45,988 nt of DNA from Mizugakiibacter sediminis (GCF_000953855.2 NZ_DF970277.1:42959-88946), one strand, 5' to 3'; positions 26,602 through 35,900 are shown, counted from the first letter of the stretch. Notes: a model not told the origin generated them from the sequence alone. Numbers and translations: made by a program.

Positions 26602-27705
26602 TCACTGCCCGCGCATGCGGCCGAGGAAGCGCGGACCGTGGTTGCCCATGGTCGGCAGCTTGATCTTGCCGATCGCGCTGATGCGCTCCTCCGCCATGCG
26701 GTCGGCGGCCTTGTAGGTCGGGATGCCGTCGCGCTTGGCGATCTGGAAGATGCGCGAGAGGTTGTAGTAGATCGTGCGCATCATGCGCATCGCACGCTCG
26801 CGGTTGTAGCCGTCGATCTCCAGCGACACGTTCATCACGCCGCCGGCGTTCACCGCGTAGTCCGGCGCGTAGAGGATGCCGCGCTTCTCCACCTCGTCGC
26901 CGATCGCGTCGTTGGCGAGCTGGTTGTTGGCGGCGCCGCAGATGATCTTCATCTTCAGGCGCGGCAGGGTCTTCTCGTTGACCGTGCCGCCCAGCGCGCA
27001 CGGGCTGTAGACGTCGGCGTCGACGTCGTAGATGTCGTCCAGGCCGACCGCTTCGCAGCCCAGTTCGTCGACGCAGCGCTGCACGGCTTCCTTGTTGATG
27101 TCGGTGACGAACACCTTGGCGCCCTGCTCGCGCAGCAGCTTGACGAACTCCATGCCGACGTGGCCGACGCCCTGCACGGCGTAGCTGTACTTGCCGACGT
27201 CTTCGTTGCCGAACCTGGCGGACAGCGTGGCCATCAGGCCCTGCAGCGTACCGAACGCGGTGAACGGCGAGGGATCGCCGGAGCCGCCGTGCACCTGGTG
27301 CACGCCGGTCACGAATTCGGTCTCGCGGAACACCCATTCCATGTCGTTGACGTCGATGCCGACGTCCTCGGCGGTGATGTAGCGGCCGTTGAGCGAGTTG
27401 ACGAAGCGGCCGAACGCGCGGAACAGCGCCTCGGACTTGTCCTTGGACGGATCGCCGATGATCACGGCCTTGCCGCCGCCCAGGTTCAGGCCAGCCACCG
27501 CGTTCTTGTAGGTCATGCCGCGCGACAGGCGCAGCACGTCGTTCAGCGCCTCCTGCTCGGTCTTGTACGGCCACATGCGCAGGCCGCCCAGCGCCGGGCC
27601 CAGCACCGTGTTGTGGACCGCGATGATGGCTTTCAGGCCCGCGTCCTTGTTGTGGCAGAAGACGACTTCCTCGTGACCCGAGGTGGCGATGGTTTCAAAA
27701 ATCAT
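26602..27705 (-). CDS. ldh: leucine dehydrogenase (Glu/Leu/Phe/Val dehydrogenase family)
   Basis: 367 aa. N-terminal catalytic domain with GGLRMWPY, substrate/catalytic lysines in GMTYKNAVAGLNLGGGKAV and the catalytic aspartate in ITAEDVGID. The NAD domain has GVGHVG near 180 and D following in VFVTDINK. It deaminates leucine, valine or isoleucine reversibly to 2-oxo acids. Start at ATG 27703-27705 (MIFETIATSGHEEV) with GGGAG about 10 nt upstream; the long upstream reading frame is leader. Valine and phenylalanine dehydrogenase are close alternatives, but isovaleryl-CoA dehydrogenase next door favours leucine. Confidence 0.92.
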   Translation of the reverse strand: MIFETIATSGHEEVVFCHNKDAGLKAIIAVHNTVLGPALGGLRMWPYKTEQEALNDVLRLSRGMTYKNAVAGLNLGGGKAVIIGDPSKDKSEALFRAFGRFVNSLNGRYITAEDVGIDVNDMEWVFRETEFVTGVHQVHGGSGDPSPFTAFGTLQGLMATLSARFGNEDVGKYSYAVQGVGHVGMEFVKLLREQGAKVFVTDINKEAVQRCVDELGCEAVGLDDIYDVDADVYSPCALGGTVNEKTLPRLKMKIICGAANNQLANDAIGDEVEKRGILYAPDYAVNAGGVMNVSLEIDGYNRERAMRMMRTIYYNLSRIFQIAKRDGIPTYKAADRMAEERISAIGKIKLPTMGNHGPRFLGRMRGQ

Positions 27706-27781
27706 CGAAAGCGAACTCCCGGAATGGCGGCTGCAGGTGGCGCGCGTGGAGGCGTGCACGAGAGGGCACCTGAGCTCTCGC

Positions 27782-27801
27782 GGACAAATGGCTGATTGTC
27801 C
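27782..27801. promoter_or_regulatory. inverted repeat in the leucine dehydrogenase leader
   Basis: GGACAA and TTGTCC arms separated by 8 bp form an operator-like dyad about 80 bp before the start codon. A second small dyad (CGAGAG/CTCTCG, 27759-27780) follows. Either could bind a regulator or form a leader hairpin. I cannot assign the protein. Confidence 0.35.
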
Positions 27802-27850
27802 AAGGAAAGGGAACGTCCCGGCGGACCGGGGCCTGCCTCGTGCGGCGCGC

Positions 27851-27856
27851 ATTCTA
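27851..27856 (-). promoter_or_regulatory. possible -10 element for leucine dehydrogenase
   Basis: TAGAAT on the minus strand, followed by GCGCGCC, the type of -10 seen at two other promoters in this window. It would give a leader of about 140 nt. Confidence 0.35.
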
Positions 27857-28046
27857 GCCCCTGACGGGGTTGAGCGACAGTTCGGATGGTCGTGGCGGCG
27901 TGCGCGGACGCAGCGCGGATGTTGCGCGCTCGGCCCGCCGGCAGCCGGCGTGGAAGCGCCACATCGGGCCTTCGCGTACCCAGCGCGTCGGCACAGCGGT
28001 AGCCGGGACGCGCGCAGGGCGCGCGTTGCCCTGCTCGCTGCGAGAT

Positions 28047-28105
28047 GCGGCCGTCCTGCGGGCGGCGCCTGCTCCCCCCCATCCTCTCCCCGCCGGCGCG
28101 AGAGC
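28047..28105. repeat. GC-rich dispersed repeat, partial copy
   Basis: GCGGCCGTCCTGCGGGCGGC followed by a C-run and CCTCTCCCCGCCGG repeats, in the same order, the block at 32641-32699. It sits in the 427-bp gap (27706-28132) between leucine dehydrogenase and the M48 gene. The rest of that gap is the leucine dehydrogenase leader plus about 200 bp in which I see no gene. Confidence 0.55.
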
Positions 28106-28132
28106 TCGGCCAACGATGGCCGATGGGCGCGG

Positions 28133-28933
28133 TTACGGCGAACAGCGCGGTGCGTTGCCGGCGGCGCGCGCGCGCTCGTAAACCGGCATCAGCTTCGGCG
28201 CCTGTTCGGACAGCGTCCTGATGCGGTTGCCCGGCGCGGGGTGCGTGGACAGGAACGCGGGCACGCCGCCGCTGCCGGCGTTCTTCTGCATGTTCTGCCA
28301 CAGCGTCACCGCCTTGCGCGGATCGAAGCCGGCGGCGGCCATGTAGCGCTGGCCGAGCACGTCGGCCTCGCTTTCCTGCGCGCGCGACCACGGCAGCAGC
28401 AGGCCGACCTCGGCGCCGACGCCGAGCAGCGCCATGGTGCGGCCGGCGTCGTTGCCGCGGCTGGCGCCGTACACGGTCAGCGCGGCGATGCCGGCCTGCG
28501 CCGCCATCCGGTCGGAGAAGCGTTCCGCCGAATGCCGCGCGACCACGTGCGACAGCTCGTGGCCGAGCACGGCGGCGAGCTGGTCCTGGTCGGTCGCCAC
28601 CTTGAACATGCCCTCGTTGACGCCGATGCGCCCGCCCGGGAGGGCGAAGGCGTTGGCGCTGCCGTCCTTGACGATCTGCACGTCCCACTCCTGGCGGTCG
28701 TACGGCGCCGGCAGCACGCGGATCAGCGCGTCGGCCACGCAGGCGGCGTAGGCGCGCTCGCGCGGCGCGTCGGCGAACTTGCCCTGCTGCTTGAGCTGGC
28801 TGAATGCGGCCAGGCCCATCTGGTTCATCTGCGCGTCCGACACCAGCATCAACTGGCTGCGCCCGGTGGGGCTGGTGGCGCAGCCGCCGAGCAGCGCGGC
28901 GGCGAGGCCGGCGAGTATCCAGATGCGCTTCAT
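28133..28933 (-). CDS. M48-family metalloprotease lipoprotein (LoiP/YggG-like)
   Basis: 266 aa. Type II signal peptide with lipobox LLGGC (Cys18), so it is a membrane-anchored periplasmic lipoprotein. Zinc motif HELSH near residue 125 in AAVLGHELSHVVARHSAE, third ligand in QESEADVLGQRYMAAAGFDP, and C-terminal FLSTHPAPGNRI. These are the M48C signatures of LoiP and BepA-like proteases that act in outer-membrane protein quality control. GGAGG lies 7 nt before the ATG. Single-gene unit, transcribed away from the divergent TetR gene. Confidence 0.92.
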   Translation of the reverse strand: MKRIWILAGLAAALLGGCATSPTGRSQLMLVSDAQMNQMGLAAFSQLKQQGKFADAPRERAYAACVADALIRVLPAPYDRQEWDVQIVKDGSANAFALPGGRIGVNEGMFKVATDQDQLAAVLGHELSHVVARHSAERFSDRMAAQAGIAALTVYGASRGNDAGRTMALLGVGAEVGLLLPWSRAQESEADVLGQRYMAAAGFDPRKAVTLWQNMQKNAGSGGVPAFLSTHPAPGNRIRTLSEQAPKLMPVYERARAAGNAPRCSP

Positions 28934-29019
28934 GGCGAATCCTCCTTGGACGGCGGGTGTCCAGCATAGGCCGGCGCGGGCGCGGTGCAATCGGCTCCCG
29001 CGCGAACTTGGCGCGCCGC

Positions 29020-29048
29020 TGGACAAGAACGAACGGTCGTGCTATTTC
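29020..29048 (+). promoter_or_regulatory. TetR-gene promoter with overlapping operator
   Basis: TGGACA (29020-29025), 17-nt spacer, TATTTC (29043-29048). The spacer holds ACGAACGGTCGT (29029-29040), an imperfect dyad matching 10 of 12 bases of its reverse complement. This placement is typical of TetR autorepression. Confidence 0.5.
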
Positions 29049-29056
29049 TCGCCGCC

Positions 29057-29656
29057 ATGACTGCCGCTGCCACCAGCAAGGGTGCCGCCACCCGCGAGGC
29101 CATCGTCGACCGCGCGCTGCACATCGCGCGCACCGACGGCTTCGAGGGCCTGTCGATCGGCGGCGTCGCGCAGGCGGTCGGCATGTCGAAGAGCGGCGTG
29201 TTCGCGCATTTCGGTTCGCGCGAGGAGCTGCAGCTCGCCGTGCTGGACGCCGCCGCGCAGCGCTTCACCGAGGAGGTGTTCCTGCCGGCGATCCGCGAGC
29301 GCCGCGGCCTGCCGCGTTTGCGCGCGATCCTGCGCCGCTGGATCGACTGGCTGCACGCCGGGCAGGGCGGCTGCCCGATGGTCAGCGCCGCCATCGAGTA
29401 CGACGACCGGCCGGGCCCGATCCGCGATCGCGTCGTCGAGTACCAGACGCGCCTGCGCCGCGAGCTGGCGCGCGCGATCCGGATGGCGATCGACAGCGGC
29501 GAGCTGCGCGCCGACTGCGATCCCGTCCAGCTCGCCTTCGAACTGTTCGGCATCGAGCTGGCCCTGCACCACGACGCCCGCCTGTTCGGCCTGCAGGACG
29601 CGATCGCGCGCGCGGATCGCGCCATGCACCGCCTGATCGAGAGCTACCGGGCATAA
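29057..29656 (+). CDS. TetR/AcrR-family transcriptional regulator
   Basis: 199 aa. N-terminal helix-turn-helix (about 10-55, with IGGVAQAVGMSKSGVFAHFGSREELQ), then a ligand-binding helical domain with WIDWLHAGQGGCPMVSAAIEYDDRPGP, the TetR_C_6-like pattern. Start at ATG 29057 gives the normal TetR N-terminus; the longer frame would run into its own promoter. It sits 21 bp before an alpha/beta hydrolase gene that it probably controls. The ligand is unknown; a fatty acyl or ester compound is a guess from the neighbour. Confidence 0.9.
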   Translation: MTAAATSKGAATREAIVDRALHIARTDGFEGLSIGGVAQAVGMSKSGVFAHFGSREELQLAVLDAAAQRFTEEVFLPAIRERRGLPRLRAILRRWIDWLHAGQGGCPMVSAAIEYDDRPGPIRDRVVEYQTRLRRELARAIRMAIDSGELRADCDPVQLAFELFGIELALHHDARLFGLQDAIARADRAMHRLIESYRA

Positions 29657-29677
29657 ATCCCCTGCGAGGTATCCGTC

Positions 29678-30607
29678 ATGAACGCCGTCGTCCGGAAAAA
29701 AAGCACGATCGTTCGAAAATCCATCGCGCTGACCGCGCTGCGCGCCGGCTTCGCGCTCGGCGGCCGGCTGGCGCCGCGCAGCACGGTGAACCGCGCCGCG
29801 CGCCTGTTCGCCACGCCGTTCGCCGGCAGCCGCAGCCGCGCGCGGGCGGCGCAGGCGGATGCGGACATGCGGCCCGGCGAGCTGCGCGTCGACGGCGAGA
29901 CGCTGGCGACCTACACCTGGGGCGATCCCGCCGCGCAGCCCTACGCGCTGCTGGTGCACGGCTGGTCGAGCTACGGCCTGCGCTTCCTGCCGTGGGTGAC
30001 GCGGTTGCGCGAACGCGGCTACGCGGTGGTGACGTTCGACCAGCCCGGCCACGGCCGCAGCACGGGACGCCTCAGTTCGCTGCCGGAATTCGTCGACGCC
30101 GTGCGTGCGGTCGGCGGCCGCCACGGCCGCGCCGCGCTGGCCTTCGGGCATTCGCTCGGCGGCGCCGCGCTGGCGCTGGCGCAGGGCGAAGCCTGGCGCG
30201 CCGAGCGGCTGGCGCTGTTCGCGCCCCCCGCGGACATGATCGCCGCGGCGCAGCGCTTCATGCGCTTCGTGGGCCTCGGCCCGCACCTGCGCGAGCCGTT
30301 CATCGACTGGCTGAAGCGCCGCACCGGCGTCGACCCGCGCGACCTGCAGGTGCACCGCCACGTGCCCGTCTTCGGCCAGCCCGGGCTGATCGTGCACGAC
30401 ATCGACGACGCCGAAGTGCCGTGGGAGGAGGGCGAACGCTACGCGCGCTACTGGCCGCACGCGCGCCTGCTCACCACCCGCGGCCTCGGTCACAACCGCG
30501 TCGTCGACGACCCCGTCGTGGTCGACGCAGTGCTGCGCTTCCTCGACGGCGAGGCGGTCGGCGAGCGTGTGGTGTCCACGCCGGAACTGCCGTTCGGCGT
30601 GGCGTGA
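29678..30607 (+). CDS. alpha/beta-hydrolase
   Basis: 309 aa. The oxyanion region LLVHGWSSYG, acid/strand region FDQPGHGRSTG, nucleophile elbow GHSLGGAA and late histidine in TRGLGHNRVVDDP form a complete hydrolase core. The basic N-terminus with a weakly hydrophobic segment (residues 15-35) might associate with membrane, but there is no clear cleavage site. Co-transcribed with the TetR gene and convergent with the GFA-family gene, the two stops being one base apart. Esterase or lipase-like activity is likely; substrate not predictable. Confidence 0.88.
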   Translation: MNAVVRKKSTIVRKSIALTALRAGFALGGRLAPRSTVNRAARLFATPFAGSRSRARAAQADADMRPGELRVDGETLATYTWGDPAAQPYALLVHGWSSYGLRFLPWVTRLRERGYAVVTFDQPGHGRSTGRLSSLPEFVDAVRAVGGRHGRAALAFGHSLGGAALALAQGEAWRAERLALFAPPADMIAAAQRFMRFVGLGPHLREPFIDWLKRRTGVDPRDLQVHRHVPVFGQPGLIVHDIDDAEVPWEEGERYARYWPHARLLTTRGLGHNRVVDDPVVVDAVLRFLDGEAVGERVVSTPELPFGVA

Positions 30608-30608
30608 G

Positions 30609-31040
30609 CTAAGCAGCGCCGCGGCTGCTGCGCGGGGAGTGCGGCAGCGCGGCGTCCAGCGGCTGCCAGGCGAGCGCGTGCTCGGTCCAGATCTCTTTCG
30701 TCGGCGCGAAGCGCGAGGCGTCGTCCAGCGTGGCGGTGGTGACGTCGATCGCGTCGGGGCGATCCGCGCTGCGGTAGGTCAGCGAGGTGCCGCAGATCGC
30801 GCAGAACGTGCGCTCGACGCCGGGCGAGGAAGCGAAGCGGGTGGGTCTGCCGGTGACCAGTACGAAATCTTCGGCGCGGAAGATCGCCCACGCCAGCGAC
30901 GGTGCGCCGCTGGCAAGGCGGCACGAACGGCAGTGGCAGCGTGTCAGCGCCAGCGGTTCGCCGACGACGCGGTAGCGCACCGCGCCGCACAGGCAGCCGC
31001 CTTCGTGCGCCGCGGTGTCGTCGTGCCCCGGCATGTTCAT
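30609..31040 (-). CDS. GFA-family (glutathione-dependent formaldehyde-activating fold) zinc protein
   Basis: 143 aa. Zinc-binding cysteines are in order CLCGAVRY, RCHCRSCRLASG and ERTFCAICGTSL, followed by DVTTATLDD and the C-terminal W-x(n) segment of the family. Members resemble Gfa of Paracoccus, but most are uncharacterised, and only the fold and zinc sites can be claimed. The start codon overlaps the EamA transporter's stop by a few bases, so it is the second gene of that unit. Confidence 0.9.
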   Translation of the reverse strand: MNMPGHDDTAAHEGGCLCGAVRYRVVGEPLALTRCHCRSCRLASGAPSLAWAIFRAEDFVLVTGRPTRFASSPGVERTFCAICGTSLTYRSADRPDAIDVTTATLDDASRFAPTKEIWTEHALAWQPLDAALPHSPRSSRGAA

Positions 31041-31909
31041 GCGGCCTTGTCGGTACGATGCAGCGCCACGCCGGCGATCACCAGCGCGATGCCCATGAAC
31101 TCGGTCGGGCCGGGAATCTGCCGCAGCACGATCGCGCCGATGACGCAGGCGGTCGCCGGCAGCAGCGCCAGCATCAGCGCGAACGTCGAACGCGGCAGCC
31201 GCGCCATCGCCAGCTGGTCGCAGACGTAGGGGATCACCGACGAGCAGATGCCGACGCCGACGGCCGCCGCCAGCAGGCGCGGATCGCCGAACGCCGGCAG
31301 CGCGTCGCGGATGCCGATCGGCAGCGCCGCCGCCATCGCCACCAGCATCGCCGCGCCGAGGCGGTCGATGCCGGAGGCGCCGCCGTCGCGCGCCAGCGCG
31401 TGGCCCGCGACGATGTAGCCCGCGAACAACGCGCAGTTGGCGAACGCGAACACGTAGGCCAGCGGATCGCCGCCGAAGTTCACCTCGGTCAGGCGCACGA
31501 CGCCGGCGACGGCGACGCCGAGCGCGGCGAAGTTGCGCACGTCGCGCAGGCCGATCGCCGCCAGCGCGATCGGCGCCAGGAATTCGATAGCGCCAACTGT
31601 CGCCAGCGGCAGCCGCGCGATCGCCAGGTAGAACAGCGAATTCATCGCCGCCAGGATCGCGCCCATCGCCAGCAGCAGGCGGCGCTGCACCGGCGTCGCC
31701 GCAAACAGCACGCGCCACGGCCGCCGCCACAGTGCGAACACCAGCGCCGCAGTGGCGATGCGCAGCCAGGCGACGCCGAGTGCGCCGACGTAGCGGAACA
31801 GCAGCACGGCGAACGCCGGGCCGAGGTAATGGAACACCGCGCTGACCAGGAAGAACGCATGCGGCGGGATCGCGTCCGTGCGCGGAGCGGCGAGGGCATC
31901 GTATTTCAT
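31037..31909 (-). CDS. EamA/RhtA-family inner-membrane exporter
   Basis: About 290 aa, ten predicted hydrophobic helices in two EamA repeats (for example ATVGAIEFLAPIALAAIGLRD and FALMLALLPATACVIGAIVL). The RhtA-type relatives export threonine, homoserine or other amino acids. ATG at 31909 has GGAG 6 nt upstream; an in-frame GTG at 31921 is the alternative. It diverges from an Lrp/AsnC regulator across 95 bp, a common pairing for amino-acid exporters. Confidence 0.88.
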   Translation of the reverse strand: MKYDALAAPRTDAIPPHAFFLVSAVFHYLGPAFAVLLFRYVGALGVAWLRIATAALVFALWRRPWRVLFAATPVQRRLLLAMGAILAAMNSLFYLAIARLPLATVGAIEFLAPIALAAIGLRDVRNFAALGVAVAGVVRLTEVNFGGDPLAYVFAFANCALFAGYIVAGHALARDGGASGIDRLGAAMLVAMAAALPIGIRDALPAFGDPRLLAAAVGVGICSSVIPYVCDQLAMARLPRSTFALMLALLPATACVIGAIVLRQIPGPTEFMGIALVIAGVALHRTDKAA

Positions 31910-32004
31910 CGGCGGCTCCACATCGACTACGTTGTGCTATTTTCCGAGGTGATAGCGCGGCATTGAATGGCGAGATCAAGGGTTGGTCGGCGGGGTGCCT
32001 TCAC

Positions 32005-32502
32005 ATGGCAAAGAAAATCAGGCGAAACACCTTTGCCGACGCAAGCGCGCTCCTCGATGCCACCAATCTCGGCATCCTGCGCCACCTGCTGGACGAGCCG
32101 CGGCTGACGATGAGCGAGCTGGCGCGTCGCGTCGGCATGTCGGCGCCGGCGGTCACCGAGCGCGTGCAGCGCCTGTACGACGCCGGCGTGATCCGCGGCG
32201 CGCGCCTCGAGCTCGATCAGGCCGCGCTCGGCCTCGGCGTCACCGCGTTCGTGCGCGTGCGACCGATGCCCGGGCAATTGCAGGCGGTCGCCGCGCTGGC
32301 GAAGCAGATCCCGGAGATCGTCGAATGCCACCGCGTCACCGGCGAGGACTGCTTCGTGATGAAGGTGCTGGTCGGCCGCGTCGAGCAATTGGAGGCCGTG
32401 CTCGACGAGATGCTGAAGTACGGCAACACCACCTCGTCGATCGTGCAGTCGACGCCGGTGCCGCTGCGCGCGCCGCCGCTGCCGGAAGCGCCGGAGCGAT
32501 AG
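32005..32502 (+). CDS. Lrp/AsnC-family transcriptional regulator
   Basis: 165 aa. N-terminal helix-turn-helix (LDATNLGILRHLLDEPRLTMSELARRVGMSAPAVTERVQRL) and a C-terminal RAM domain binding amino acids (VTGEDCFVMKVLV, MLKYGNTTSSIVQS). Start at ATG 32005 gives a short basic lead; an upstream ATG (31963) would add 14 residues. It probably senses an amino acid and controls the divergent exporter and itself. Confidence 0.9.
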   Translation: MAKKIRRNTFADASALLDATNLGILRHLLDEPRLTMSELARRVGMSAPAVTERVQRLYDAGVIRGARLELDQAALGLGVTAFVRVRPMPGQLQAVAALAKQIPEIVECHRVTGEDCFVMKVLVGRVEQLEAVLDEMLKYGNTTSSIVQSTPVPLRAPPLPEAPER

Positions 32503-32562
32503 CGACCTGGCGCGCGACGGCGACGATCATGCAGCCAGCATGAGCGGCGCGTGGTGAAGCGC

Positions 32563-32699
32563 TTCCCCTCTCCCCTGCGGGAAGAGGGAAGGGTCAGGGG
32601 GACGCGCGCAGCGCGCGCATCGTCGTTGCGGAAGCGAAAGGCGGCCGTCCTGCGGACGGCCCCCTTCACCCCGACCCTCTCCCCGCCGGGGAGAGGGGG
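32563..32699. repeat. two inverted copies of the GC-rich dispersed repeat
   Basis: Copy one (32563-32604) begins with CCCCTCTCCCCTGCGGGAAG. Copy two (32641-32699) is inverted, with CCCTCTCCCCGCCGGGGAGA, and is preceded by a perfect hairpin GGCCGTCC-tgc-GGACGGCC. These fill the start of the 440-bp gap (32503-32942) between the Lrp gene and icmF; its remaining 240 bp show only the icmF promoter. Confidence 0.6.
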
Positions 32700-32900
32700 T
32701 CGAGTCCCGCGCGCGTGGTCCGCGCAGTCGCGAGGGGCCGCGCAGTCGTGTGGCCTGTGCAGTCGAGCAGGCCGCCGTGTCGCCACACGGCATGGCTCCG
32801 CTGCTGGCGACGCGCGCTTCGCCTGGGATTGCGCAACGGTTCGACGGTGGCCGCGTGGGCGCGTGCCATCGGTCAGCCGCGACCGCGGGCCCGCGCGCGC

Positions 32901-32906
32901 TACAAT
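32901..32906 (+). promoter_or_regulatory. -10 element of icmF
   Basis: TACAAT preceded by GCGCGCGC and 37 bp before the chosen ATG. No good -35 is present. Confidence 0.4.
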
Positions 32907-32942
32907 CCGCAGGTTCCACGCAGACGGATGGCGCAGCCCCCC

Positions 32943-35900
32943 ATGAGCACCCCCGCAAAGCACGTACCCGCGAACGAAGCGCAACCCGAAGCAACGCCGC
33001 TGCGCTTCGTCACCGCCGCCAGCCTGTTCGACGGCCACGACGCGGCGATCAACATCATGCGCCGGCTGATCCAGTCGCAGGGTGCGGAGGTGATCCATCT
33101 CGGCCACAACCGCAGCGTCGAGGACGTGGTGCGCGCCGCGCTGCAGGAGGACGCCGACGCCATCGCCGTGTCGTCCTACCAGGGAGGGCACGTCGAGTAC
33201 TTCAAGTACATGGTCGACATGCTGCGCGAACGCGGCGCTGCGCACATCCGCGTGTTCGGCGGCGGTGGCGGCACCATCACGCCCGAGGAAATCGCCGAGC
33301 TGCAGGCCTACGGCGTCGAGCGCATCTACCACCCGAACGACGGCATGCACATGGGCCTCGTCGCCATGATCGAGGACGTGGTGCGGCGCGCTTCGCACGC
33401 GCGGGACGCGGGCGCCGGAACCAGGGACGCGGCCAAGCTGGTGGCGAGTACCCGCATCGATGACGAAATCTCGATCGGGCGCGTTCTGAGCGCTATCGAG
33501 GACGGCGGTTTTTCGGAGTCCGAACTGACGCTGCTGCGCAAGCAGTGGGCGCGCGGCTCTTCCGAGTCCCGAGCCCCGGGGCCCGAGTCCCGCACTCCCG
33601 TGATCGGCATCACCGGCACCGGCGGCGCCGGCAAGTCGAGCGTGGTCGACGAGCTGCTGCTGCGCTTCCTGCACGCCTTCCCGCAGATGCGCATCGCCGT
33701 GCTGGCGGTCGATCCGACCCGCCGCCGCACCGGCGGCGCGCTGCTCGGCGACCGCATCCGCATGAACGCGCTGCGCAGCAAGCGCGTCTACATGCGCTCG
33801 ATGGCCACGCGCCGCCAGCACGCCGCCACCAGCGCGATGCTGAAGGACTGCGTCGCCTTCCTGCGCGGCCAGGGTTACGACCTGGTGATCGTCGAGACCG
33901 CCGGCATCGGCCAGAGCGACTCCGAGATCGTCGACCTGGTCGACTTCCCGATGTACGTGATGACCAGCGACTACGGTGCCGCCAGCCAGCTCGAGAAGAT
34001 CGACATGTTGGACTTCGCCGAGCTGATCGTGCTGAACAAGTACGACCGCCGCGGCGCCGAGGACGCGCTGCGCGACGTGCGCAAGCAGTGGAAGCGCAAC
34101 CACGCCGCGTTCAAGACGCCGGACGAGGACGTGCCGGTCTACCCGACCATCGCCAGCCAGTTCAACGATCCGGGCGTCACCTGGATGTTCGTCAACCTGT
34201 GCCGGTTGCTGCGCGAGAAGCTGGGCGGCGCGCGCGGGGGGGGCGGGAGACAAGCCCGCGCTGGGCAGCGAGCGCTGCGACTTCGATCCGCAGGTGGACG
34301 TGTCGATCAAGGAGCCGCGCGCCACCGTGCTGATCCCCGGCGCGCGCGTCCGCTACCTCGCCGAGATCGCCGAGCAGGGCCGCGGCATCAACGCCGCCAT
34401 CGAGCGCCAGGCCGAGGCCGCCAGCAAGGCGCAGCACTACTACGAGGCGCTGAAGGAACTCGAGGATCCGTGCCTGCCGCCGCCGCTCGAAGGCTACGCC
34501 GCCGAGGACGTGCACCCCGCCGCCGGCGCGCACCCGGTGCGCGACAGCGACGGCGAGGTCGCCTACTGGGAAACCGCCAACGGCACGCCGAAGGGCGTCG
34601 ACCGCAGCCTGCTGGTGCTGCGCCAGCGCTACAACGCCGCGCTGAAAGAGCTGTCCACCGAGGCGGTGCACCTGCTGCGCGAGTGGCCGGCGCGCCTGAA
34701 GTCGGTCACCGACGAGGTGAACGAATACAAGGTGCGCGACAAGACCATCCGCGTCGAGAACTACCGCGAATCGCTCAGCCACCAGAAGATTCCCAAGGTG
34801 GCGCCGCCGAAATACCGCGACTGGGGCGACCTGCTCAAGTTCCTGATGCGCGAGAACCTGCCGGGCCACTACCCGTACACCGGCGGCGTGTACCCGTACC
34901 GCCGCACCGGCGAGGACCCGACGCGCATGTTCGCGGGCGAGGGCACGCCCGAGCGCACCAACCGCCGCTTCCATTACCTCAGCCTCGGCCAGCCGGCCGC
35001 GCGCCTGTCCACCGCGTTCGACTCGGTCACGCTGTACGGCGAGGACCCCGCCGAGCGTCCGGACATCTACGGCAAGATCGGCAACTCCGGCGTCAGCATC
35101 GCCACGCTGGACGACATGAAGAAGCTGTACTCCGGCTTCGACCTGTCGGCGCCGACCACCTCCGTGTCGATGACGATCAACGGCCCGGCGCCGATGATCC
35201 TCGCCATGTTCATGAACACCGCCATCGACCAGGCGGTGGAGAAGTACCTGCGCGAGGACGGCAAGCGCTGGGACGCCGCGCGCGAGAAGATCGACGCGCT
35301 GTATGCCGGCCGCCCGCGCCCGCGCTACGAGGGCACGTTGCCCGAGGGCAACGACGGCCTGGGTCTGGGCCTGCTCGGCGTCAGCGGCGACCAGGTGGTG
35401 GATGCCGATACCTACGCGCGCATCAAGGAAGCCACGCTGAAGGTGGTGCGCGGCACGGTGCAGGCCGACATCCTCAAGGAGGACCAGGCGCAGAACACCT
35501 GCATCTTCAGCACCGAGTTCGCGCTGCGCATGATGGGCGACATCCAGCAGTACTTCGTCGACCACGGCGTGCGCAACTTCTACTCGGTGTCGATCTCCGG
35601 CTACCACATCGCCGAAGCCGGCGCCAACCCGATCAGCCAGCTCGCCTTCACGCTCGCCAACGGCTTCACCATCGTCGAGTACTACCTGGCGCGCGGCATG
35701 AAGGTGGACGACTTCGCACCCAACCTGTCGTTCTTCTTCAGTAACGGCATGGACCCGGAGTACACCGTGATCGGCCGCGTCGCGCGGCGCATCTGGGCGC
35801 GCGCCATGCGCGAGCGCTACGGCGCCAGCGCGCGCAGCCAGATGCTGAAGTACCACATCCAGACCTCCGGCCGCTCGCTGCACGCGCAGGAGATCCAGTT

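Noticed and set aside
34231-34250. Programmed ribosomal frameshift in icmF
   Set aside because: The G-run lacks a recognisable slippery heptamer with a downstream structure, and IcmF is normally one frame. An indel is the simpler reading.
32715-35744. A single 1009-codon frame starting before icmF
   Set aside because: It is real through the GTPase domain but becomes Arg/Pro-rich out-of-frame sequence after the G8 tract, where the mutase continues in another frame. The first 70 codons lie upstream of a likely promoter.
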